DNA of 9,964 bases from the NCBI GenBank assembly GCA_034666705.1, contig JAXDLH010000477.1, forward strand, positions 1-9,964, read 5' to 3'. Under the pieces are notes generated by a model that had not been told where the DNA came from, did not search any database, and saw only the letters and a program-made list of their open reading frames with translations. Shown here in pieces: positions 1 through 4,917 of the stretch. Source of the DNA: JAXDLH01 sp034666705. GTDB taxonomy: Bacteria; Chloroflexota; UBA6077; SHYK01. How positions within the stretch are numbered: the stretch's first letter is position 1; each line of letters opens with the position of its first letter. A program made the position numbers and the translations under genes.

Positions 1-1
1 T

Positions 2-577
2 GCCGACGACTACGTGACGAAGCCGTGCAGTTACCTGGAGCTCATGGCGCGCATCAAGGCGCTGATCCGGCGCAGCGAGCGACTCACAGCGTCGGTGACG
101 ACCCAGCAACAGTACAGTGCCGACGGCCTGACGATTCGCTTCCCCAGCCAGGAAGTCGAGATTAACGGTGAGTCAGTCGCTCTCACGAACACAGAGTACC
201 GGCTGCTCTACAACCTCGTCCGCAATGCGGGACGGGTGGTCTCGCACCGGGCACTGCTCCAACAGGCCTGGGGCTCCGATAGCTATGGGGCGGACGTCGT
301 ACGGGTGTACGTCAGCCGTCTCCGATCCAAGATCGAATCCGATCCCATGAACCCCCGCTTCATCATGACCAAGCCTGGAGCCGGGTACCTGTTCGCGGGA
401 CCCGCATTGGGACGCGACGCGGGCGACATCGCCACCGAGCAAGCGGCTGAGGAGGAGATCGAGAGGCGAGCTGCGGTCCCGGTGTCCAACCGGATGGTAC
501 GCCGCGCTTCGCGGCCCGGGCGCACGCCGCGACCCATGTGGCACCTTGAGCCCGCGGTCGAGGCAGCCCTCGGTTAA
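2..577 (+). CDS. OmpR/PhoB-family response regulator, 5' end cut off by window
   Basis: Two-component response regulator that binds DNA when phosphorylated by a partner histidine kinase. Only the C-terminal end of the receiver domain is in the window: the frame is open from base 2 and reads ADDYVTKP, whose Lys-Pro is the conserved end-of-beta5 lysine and cis-proline of receiver domains. The GTG at 14 is therefore an internal codon, not the start. A winged-helix Trans_reg_C domain follows (about bases 119-390), with the typical LTNTEYRLLYNLVRNAGRVV stretch, the recognition-helix region VVRVYVSRLRSKIE and the closing GAGYLF wing. About 60 residues follow the domain; they are Arg/Ala/Glu-rich and resemble no domain I know, and such a long tail is unusual for the family. 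No kinase gene is visible in the window; it may lie upstream. The family call is firm, but the regulon is unknown. The adjacent stress genes are plausible targets by position only. Confidence 0.93.
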   Translation, partial: ADDYVTKPCSYLELMARIKALIRRSERLTASVTTQQQYSADGLTIRFPSQEVEINGESVALTNTEYRLLYNLVRNAGRVVSHRALLQQAWGSDSYGADVVRVYVSRLRSKIESDPMNPRFIMTKPGAGYLFAGPALGRDAGDIATEQAAEEEIERRAAVPVSNRMVRRASRPGRTPRPMWHLEPAVEAALG

Positions 578-678
578 GCCCCATAGTCCACGTCTTACGC
601 GCTCGCGCCCAGCCCCCGAGATGGCGGCGTGGGAATCATCCCCACTGCACGACGATAGAGATCCTAGAGGTGGCGGAC

Positions 679-1323
679 ATGGCACCGTCGCAAGGGAACA
701 ATGTGATCAAGTTCCGAGGCGTCGCGCCGGGTGCGGCGGACGTCCCGCCGACGGCGGAGGGCCGTACGTTAGTGGCCGGCTTCCTCACCCTCGCGGCCGC
801 TCGGCAAGCAAGCGAGCACGTCGCTCAGCGGGTGCACAGCCGGGTGCGCGTCCGGGTCGTCGAACGCGAACGCTCCTTCCAGCCTAGCGGGCCCACCACC
901 GCATACCACGATGAGATCGATGTAACGCGGCCAGCATGCGGCGCGTCGCTGGGCGCGGCCGCGGGCAGCGCTGGGGTCTACCTCGCCGGAGCGCTCCGGG
1001 TGCTGCCGGGCGGGCTCTCCGGCCCCGGCCTGGCGCTCGTGCTCGGCGGCATTGGGGCTGTCCTCGGCGGCGTGATCGCGTCTGCCACTCGCCAATCGAG
1101 TAATGACGCCGCGGCCGGCAGTATGGGCGATACCGATTACCTCCTCATCGCGGACGTGGCAAATGAGCGCACTCTCAATGTGATTCTGCGCATCATCCAA
1201 GAGCAGACGTCTGCTGATTGGGTGGAATGGGGGCACACGGCAGTCGCCGAGTTGATCCGCCCCCCTGGCGACGCGAGCGGCAATCACGACGCCCTCGAGC
1301 TGATACACCGCCCCGCCGCCTGA
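679..1323 (+). CDS. glycine-rich membrane-core protein with flanking alpha/beta segments, YflT-like architecture
   Basis: Protein of 214 residues with no family I can name firmly. ATG 679 is preferred over GTG 670 because AGAGGTGG (666-673) sits 5 bases upstream of it. Residues 30-66 (LVAGFLTLAAARQASEHVAQ and on) look like a beta-alpha-beta unit. Residues 87-138 are a Gly/Ala/Leu-rich hydrophobic block with GxxxG spacing (GGIGAVLGGVIAS), probably two membrane-inserting helices. Residues 152-186 (DYLLIADVANERTLNVILRI) form a second beta-alpha unit. The layout of N-terminal alpha/beta unit, glycine zipper and C-terminal alpha/beta unit matches that of the next gene (1556-2134), so the two may be distant paralogues despite little plain identity. 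It lies 101 bases after the response regulator and 232 bases before the stress-gene run. It is probably membrane-associated; its function is unknown. Confidence 0.75.
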   Translation: MAPSQGNNVIKFRGVAPGAADVPPTAEGRTLVAGFLTLAAARQASEHVAQRVHSRVRVRVVERERSFQPSGPTTAYHDEIDVTRPACGASLGAAAGSAGVYLAGALRVLPGGLSGPGLALVLGGIGAVLGGVIASATRQSSNDAAAGSMGDTDYLLIADVANERTLNVILRIIQEQTSADWVEWGHTAVAELIRPPGDASGNHDALELIHRPAA

Positions 1324-1345
1324 GCGCGGCGCGCTCCGGCTCTTT

Positions 1346-1357
1346 CACGTTTACGTG
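1346..1357. repeat. short inverted repeat CACGT-TT-ACGTG
   Basis: Perfect 5-bp arms around TT, 23 bases after the stop of the preceding gene. It is too short and lacks the T-run needed for an intrinsic terminator. It could be a protein-binding site or chance. Confidence 0.3.
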
Positions 1358-1441
1358 GGCGCTACCGCGAGATACGCGACTAGCTTCCTCTCGTCGCCAC
1401 ACTGCACCCGGGATAAGTCTCGACGCAGCACGACGGTGCCT

Positions 1442-1473
1442 GGGTGAAGGCGTCCCCCGACGCCCACTCACCT
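1442..1473. other. stable hairpin in the leader of the stress-gene run
   Basis: The arms GGTGA (1443-1447) and GGCGTC (1449-1454) pair with GACGCC (1459-1464) and TCACC (1468-1472) around a CCCC loop. This gives 11 Watson-Crick pairs with a small internal loop (A against CAC) and an extra G-U pair at the base. No T-run follows, so it is not a classical intrinsic terminator. It lies about 80 bases before the start codon at 1556. It could be a transcript-stabilising element, a processing boundary, an attenuator or a protein-binding site; the role is unproven. No convincing -10/-35 pair was found in 1324-1555. Confidence 0.45.
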
Positions 1474-1555
1474 GAAGCAGCCCCCGGTATTAGGGAGCCG
1501 CAGTAACCTACAGCTCACTTGAACGCGCCTCAGCGCAGCGGTGCAGGAGGAAACG

Positions 1556-2134
1556 ATGGAACAGCTCCCACGCTCGACGATCATCGGTGTCTTCGCGGGT
1601 CGCGAGCAGGCGGATCAGGCAGTCGCCGAGCTTCACCGCACTGGGTTTACGGACGACGAGATCGGCTACGTGTTGCGCGGCGGCAACGTCGCCCGCCCTG
1701 AGGACATCCATGGGGGCAAAGAGGCTGAGCCGGCGGATGGTGCAGTGACCGGGGCCATCGCCGGCGCCAGTATCGGGAGCGTGCTCGCCGCGGCGGCTGC
1801 CGCATTCGTCCCGGGTATCGGGCCGGTGCTCTCCGGCGGGATCCTGGCCGGACTGCTCGGCGGCGCAGCAGTTGGCGCGGCAACCGGTGGCTTGCTCGGT
1901 GCCCTGCTCGGGATGGGCATTCCTGAAGCAGAGGCCCGTTTCTACGAGGGCGAGCTCCAATCCGGCCACGCCTTGATCATGGTGAAGACGGTCGATCGCG
2001 CAACCGAGGCGCACGAGATTCTGCGCCGCAATGGCGGCTGGGACCTCGAGCATGACGCCCCGCAGGCGGCGATTCCGGCCGCGACGATCACCGCCGAGCG
2101 AAACCACAACGCTGATTTGGCCGACGCTGCATAG
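1556..2134 (+). CDS. YflT/general stress protein 17M-like glycine-zipper protein
   Basis: Protein of 192 residues resembling the heat-induced/general-stress YflT-domain family with a membrane-active centre. The start is ATG 1556, because AGGAGG (1545-1550) lies 5 bases upstream; the GTG at 1541 would overlap that ribosome binding site. Residues 7-41 carry the family-typical opening IIGVFAGREQADQAVAELHR followed by TGFTDDEIGYV. Residues 62-121 are a long Gly/Ala glycine-zipper block (for example GGAAVGAATGGLLGALLGMG), probably a membrane-inserting hairpin. Residues 122-165 hold the family-like GIPEAEARFYEGELQSG and a closing beta-alpha unit (HALIMVKTVDRATEAHEILR). A polar tail of about 25 residues ends the protein. 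It is the first gene of a closely spaced set with the YsnF-like genes, which often accompany this family. The biochemical role of the family is not established; stress-linked envelope function is inferred. Confidence 0.85.
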   Translation: MEQLPRSTIIGVFAGREQADQAVAELHRTGFTDDEIGYVLRGGNVARPEDIHGGKEAEPADGAVTGAIAGASIGSVLAAAAAAFVPGIGPVLSGGILAGLLGGAAVGAATGGLLGALLGMGIPEAEARFYEGELQSGHALIMVKTVDRATEAHEILRRNGGWDLEHDAPQAAIPAATITAERNHNADLADAA

Positions 2135-2160
2135 CGGCAGCACGAGGCGGAGGGTTACGG

Positions 2161-2850
2161 ATGCACGCAAAGGACGATTGGCAATCGACGAACGAGCCGA
2201 GGCCGGCCGGTTCTCTGGATGCCACCCCACTCCATGAGGTTCGTGACCCCGATTCCCCACGAGACCTGGCGCTCGATGGCCGCGACGGCACGATCGGGCA
2301 CCGCGGGACAATTGAGCTGCGGGAAGAGCAGCTCGTGGCTCACAAGGAGCTGCGAGATGTGGGCGAGGTTCGCATCCGGACGACCATCGAGGAGCAGCCC
2401 GCACGGCTGGAGGTCGACGCCTACCATGAGGAGGTGGAGATCGAGCACGTGCCGGTCGGACAGGTCGTGACTGAACGGGTCGGCCCGTGGGAAGAGAACG
2501 GGGTGCTCTTCATCCCTGTATACGAGGAGCAACTGGTTGTGGTCAAACGGCTCGTGCTGCGCGAGCATCTCAAAGTGCAGCGGATCGGCGCGACCGAGCG
2601 CCAGATCTTCGAGGACACCGTACGCCGAGAGCGGCTCACGATCGAGGATCCGAGTAATGGGGGGCTGGTCCGTGAGATGTATCCCGGCGATGAGGCGATC
2701 CGCCGGGCGGCAGATGAGCCGAGCACCGCATCTGGGCTTCCGCCCTCGCCTGAACCGGCGGGTGAACCGCCACGCAGGGAGCGGCACCAAGCGCGCAGCG
2801 GTGAGCAGGAGGGCCTGCTGGGCCACCTCGTCCGCAAGGCGCTGCAGTAG
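2161..2850 (+). CDS. YsnF/AvaK-type DUF2382 stress protein
   Basis: Protein of 229 residues with a DUF2382 domain, the family containing Bacillus YsnF and cyanobacterial AvaK-like proteins associated with stress. ATG 2161 is preceded by GGAGGG (2149-2154) at 6 bases. Residues 1-48 are polar and probably disordered. Residues about 49-165 show the domain's alternating Val/charged strands: ELREEQLVAHKELRDVGEV, then EVDAYHEEVEIEHVPV, FIPVYEEQLVVVKRLVLREH and EDTVRRERLTIEDP. The domain consists of two related repeats, each opening with an (R/Y)EEQLV motif. The tail (about 166-229) is Pro/Glu/Arg-rich. There is no signal peptide or membrane segment, so it is expected in the cytosol. Its stop codon overlaps the ribosome binding site of the next gene, implying translational coupling. 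The domain call is strong; its molecular function is unknown in the family. Confidence 0.88.
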   Translation: MHAKDDWQSTNEPRPAGSLDATPLHEVRDPDSPRDLALDGRDGTIGHRGTIELREEQLVAHKELRDVGEVRIRTTIEEQPARLEVDAYHEEVEIEHVPVGQVVTERVGPWEENGVLFIPVYEEQLVVVKRLVLREHLKVQRIGATERQIFEDTVRRERLTIEDPSNGGLVREMYPGDEAIRRAADEPSTASGLPPSPEPAGEPPRRERHQARSGEQEGLLGHLVRKALQ

Positions 2851-2860
2851 GAGGAGCACC

Positions 2861-3118
2861 ATGATCGAAGGAGTGGAGATCCAGCGCGCGCTGGATGGCG
2901 GCTGGGAGGTGCGGATCCCGATCCGCGCGGAGCACGTCACTGTTGGTCGGGAGATCGCCGTCGCCGAGCGGGTGCGCGTCGGACTGCGCCGCGTCGACGA
3001 CGTGGCGCGCATCGAGACCCGTATGGCGCATGAGCGGCTGCGAGTCGAGACGAGTGGCGACGTCGAAGCAACCCGCAGGATCGAGCCAGAAGAGGGACGA
3101 CACGCGAGTCCTCGCTAG
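2861..3118 (+). CDS. 85-residue protein with a single DUF2382-like repeat
   Basis: Small protein starting at ATG 2861, with GGAGGAG (2850-2856) immediately upstream and overlapping the TAG of the preceding gene, so the two are probably translationally coupled. Its core (RAEHVTVGREIAVAERVRVG, then HERLRVETSGD) aligns by eye with the second repeat of the upstream DUF2382 protein (YEEQLVVVKRLVLREHLKVQ, then RRERLTIEDPS). Both have the same alternating hydrophobic/charged strands and the same closing (H/R)ERL(R/T)(V/I)E motif. It therefore looks like a stand-alone half-domain that could pair with its neighbour or self-associate. The frame stays open far upstream, antiparallel to nothing functional, but codon context and the ribosome binding site fix the start here. 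No export signal is present. It is likely cytosolic; its function is unknown. Confidence 0.8.
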   Translation: MIEGVEIQRALDGGWEVRIPIRAEHVTVGREIAVAERVRVGLRRVDDVARIETRMAHERLRVETSGDVEATRRIEPEEGRHASPR

Positions 3119-3206
3119 CATGCGAGGCCGGGCCTACCCATTAGGCATGAACGCACCTCGCGAGACGAGATTGCCGACACCAGCAAAGTCGCAGACGGAG
3201 GCAGAG

Positions 3207-3668
3207 ATGTTCAAGTTGCTGTTCGCAGGAAGCTTCGGAGCGGCGCTTGCCTACTTCCTCGATCCAGATACGGGTCGCCGGAGGCGCAACGTGTGGCGAG
3301 ATCGGTCGCTGGCGTGTGGGCGCGACGCGCTAGGCTTCCTTGGCAGGTTCAGCCGGTACTACAGTGGCCGGTTCGAGGGGCTCCTGCACGATTTCCGCAC
3401 GACAATGGCGGGCAGGACCCAGGGAATGACAGAGCAAGTCCACGAACTGCGCGAGCGCGTTGGTATGAGCGCAGAGCACGCCACTCACATAGCCAGCGAG
3501 ACGATTGGCCAGACCGATCGCCACGACATCTTTTCGTCGGGACGCAATGAGCAGTCGCCAGATCCCCGACGCCGCGGCCCACTGACTCGTCGCCAGGCAA
3601 CGGAGCTCGGCTCGAGTATCGACTCAAACACCACCACGGAGACGTCGACTTCCAGGCAAGCCGCCTGA
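3207..3668 (+). CDS. YtxH-like small membrane-anchored protein
   Basis: Protein of 153 residues. ATG 3207 is chosen over ATG 3147 because GGAGG (3197-3201) lies 5 bases upstream and the protein then opens directly with its hydrophobic anchor. Residues 2-18 are a short hydrophobic helix, followed by LDPDTGRRRRNVWRDR. This 'hydrophobic stretch, then (F/L)xDPDxGRRRR' signature is typical of YtxH-like proteins in actinobacterial and chloroflexotal stress loci. Residues 35-105 are amphipathic and probably helical (including EQVHELRERVGM). From about 106 on, the protein is polar, Ser/Thr/Arg-rich and probably disordered. The positive run after the hydrophobic stretch favours a cytosolic C-terminus. 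It ends the stress-gene run, 88 bases behind the single-repeat gene. Its function is unknown. Confidence 0.75.
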   Translation: MFKLLFAGSFGAALAYFLDPDTGRRRRNVWRDRSLACGRDALGFLGRFSRYYSGRFEGLLHDFRTTMAGRTQGMTEQVHELRERVGMSAEHATHIASETIGQTDRHDIFSSGRNEQSPDPRRRGPLTRRQATELGSSIDSNTTTETSTSRQAA

Positions 3669-3683
3669 CAAACACAGAAGAAT

Positions 3684-3752
3684 TATATTTACGTTACGTT
3701 AACTTGCCGTAACCCGCGTGTCGTCCCCTTGCCTGGAAACTCGTAGTACTAC
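3684..3752. promoter_or_regulatory. AT-rich gap with nested inverted repeats, possible control region
   Basis: This gap is notably AT-richer than the flanks. It contains TATATT (3684-3689), an inverted repeat GTTACG (3693-3698)/CGTAAC (3708-3713), the palindrome GTTAAC (3698-3703) and a perfect 10-bp palindrome GTAGTACTAC (3743-3752). These lie upstream of the 49-residue membrane protein gene and are good candidates for a promoter/operator. No -35 element with standard spacing could be assigned with confidence. Confidence 0.35.
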
Positions 3753-3797
3753 AGTCGACCTTAGAGATATGGGTCGCTCAACAGCGAGGAGGCAGAA

Positions 3798-3947
3798 ATG
3801 CAGGGCATGGCGCCACGTGAGTCGCTTGTCTCTAGGGACCGTCCGGTACCCGTCTCGGAGTGGTTCTGGTTGCTGGCGCTCGTACTGGCGATCATCATGT
3901 CGCCGATGCTTTTCGACCTAGCCATCGCTGCGGGGCTGACCAACTAG
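3798..3947 (+). CDS. 49-residue single-pass membrane protein
   Basis: Small ORF with a perfect AGGAGG (3787-3792) 5 bases before ATG 3798. The product begins with a polar, positively charged N-terminus (about residues 1-20, MQGMAPRESLVSRDRPVPVS). It continues with one hydrophobic segment (residues about 22-45, WFWLLALVLAIIMSPMLFDL and on) and ends LTN. Aromatic WFW sits at the head of the membrane helix, as is common at the interface. The strong ribosome binding site, good membrane-helix prediction by eye and position after the stress-gene run support a real gene. I recognise no family. It may be a small regulator or accessory subunit of an envelope complex, which is inference only. Confidence 0.72.
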   Translation: MQGMAPRESLVSRDRPVPVSEWFWLLALVLAIIMSPMLFDLAIAAGLTN

Positions 3948-3987
3948 ATCCATCAACTGCGTCAGGCCACTACAACTCAGTCTCAAG

Positions 3988-4026
3988 ACGCCCCGGTTGC
4001 ACCGTGGAACGGCTGCTCCGGGGCGT
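3988..4026. terminator. nested hairpin after the small membrane protein gene, possible terminator
   Basis: Perfect 9-bp arms ACGCCCCGG (3988-3996) and CCGGGGCGT (4018-4026) enclose a second small hairpin, CCGT (4002-4005)/ACGG (4009-4012), with a 3-base loop. It starts 41 bases after the stop at 3947. The downstream bases (ATGCTATCTCTTCTATCTCC) are pyrimidine-rich but lack a continuous T-run, so intrinsic termination is plausible rather than certain. Confidence 0.45.
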
Positions 4027-4112
4027 ATGCTATCTCTTCTATCTCCTCGTCGTACGCAATCATCTCGCCGCATTTTCGCATCGATTCTGGCCATGCCTAC
4101 GGGACCAGGCGA

Positions 4113-4625
4113 ATGGCGCTCCGCCCCCGCAGCTTCTTGATCGCGCTGCTCCTCTCCGCGGTGGCCTGTTCGCCACAGGTGAGCCCCACCAGCACGAGCA
4201 CGCCATTTGCTGGCCCGTCTCCCGCCCCTCGCGACACTGCCACCCCGCAATTCGTAGCCGCAACGCCGAGCGTCGGGGGAGGAGCAGCAACACCCCAACC
4301 GACGGCGGTGCGCGAGCCGCCCACTACGGCGCCAGCGGCGCCGACCTCAGTGGATGCGGTGAATGTGGCCGGCACCGTGGATGCAGTCCTCGCGAGTGCG
4401 CGCGTGCTTTTGCTCCAAACGGCAGATCACGGGATTGACAAGGTTGCGCTGAGCGATGCCACCCGTATCGTCGATCCGAGCGGCGCGGTAGTGACACTAC
4501 AGGCAGTCACCCCGGGCATGCAGATTGAAGCGACGGGCGTACCCGGGGAATTCGGGGCGCTCATCGCGCGTCGGGTGCAGATCCTGCGCATCGAGAACCC
4601 GCCAGCCAGCAGTGCTGGCGTCTAG
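4113..4625 (+). CDS. putative lipoprotein with DUF5666-like beta domain
   Basis: Protein of 170 residues, probably exported and lipid-anchored. The N-terminus MALRPRSFLIALLLSAVACS has a positive n-region, a hydrophobic core and a lipobox-like AVAC with Cys19. The Ala at -3 is less common than Leu, so lipidation is likely but not certain. Residues 20-82 are a Thr/Pro/Ser/Ala-rich, low-complexity spacer of the kind that lifts a domain off the membrane. Residues 84-160 (VAGTVDAVLASARVLLLQTA, later DATRIVDPSGA, GMQIEATGVPGEFGALIARR) resemble the small beta-barrel DUF5666 domain: the 'V.G.V' opening, a middle 'T.i.d..G' segment, and 'G..i.v.G' then 'l.A..v.i' at the end. ATG 4113 has only a weak ribosome binding site (CCAGGCGA). 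A single gene between two gaps, it may be transcribed alone. Its ligand and role are unknown. Confidence 0.75.
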   Translation: MALRPRSFLIALLLSAVACSPQVSPTSTSTPFAGPSPAPRDTATPQFVAATPSVGGGAATPQPTAVREPPTTAPAAPTSVDAVNVAGTVDAVLASARVLLLQTADHGIDKVALSDATRIVDPSGAVVTLQAVTPGMQIEATGVPGEFGALIARRVQILRIENPPASSAGV

Positions 4626-4783
4626 CAGCTCCAGTCAATCGCCCCACGGCCAGCCTGATTCGTCTAGCCCCGGCCGGGAGCACTCCAGCCCGGACATCCG
4701 CTGCGAACACCCCGGCATGGGGAGCGCGCGACGCTCGACCGGGCACGCGGTCGCCGGTGCCTCCATTGAGCCGGGTGCCCGCA

Positions 4784-4789
4784 TATAAT
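4784..4789 (+). promoter_or_regulatory. perfect TATAAT -10 candidate upstream of the secreted peptidase-like gene
   Basis: TATAAT at 4784-4789 stands out in GC-rich surroundings and lies 129 bases before the ATG at 4918. A -35 with 17-base spacing would be CTCCAT (4761-4766), which is poor; TTGAGC at 4766-4771 is better but only 12 bases away. The stretch 4626-4917 (292 bases) otherwise has no gene. It holds three copies of TGGCGTC (4806, 4820, 4854) and a GACGC/GCGTC inverted repeat (4801-4812). Confidence 0.45.
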
Positions 4790-4917
4790 GGGCGCGCTCT
4801 GACGCTGGCGTCTGAATAGTGGCGTCGACCCAGGGCCTCGCCGGCCGTAACCGTGGCGTCTCCGCGTAGTTTCCTCGGGCAGCTCTTTCGGGCAGCGCTT
4901 AAGGAAGGTGGTGTGGC

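Noticed and set aside
629..645. GTGGG/CCCAC inverted repeat before the gene at 679 as a terminator
   Set aside because: Only 5-bp arms and no T-run; likely chance.
1508..2404. Minus-strand open frame (298 codons)
   Set aside because: Shadow of the YflT-like and DUF2382 genes, which have clear family patterns and ribosome binding sites.
2155..3012. Minus-strand open frame (285 codons)
   Set aside because: Antisense to the two DUF2382-type genes and lacks recognisable motifs.
4600..4620. Inverted repeat CGCCAG/CTGGCG at the end of the lipoprotein gene as a terminator
   Set aside because: It lies inside the coding sequence, has a weak 6-bp stem and no T-run follows.
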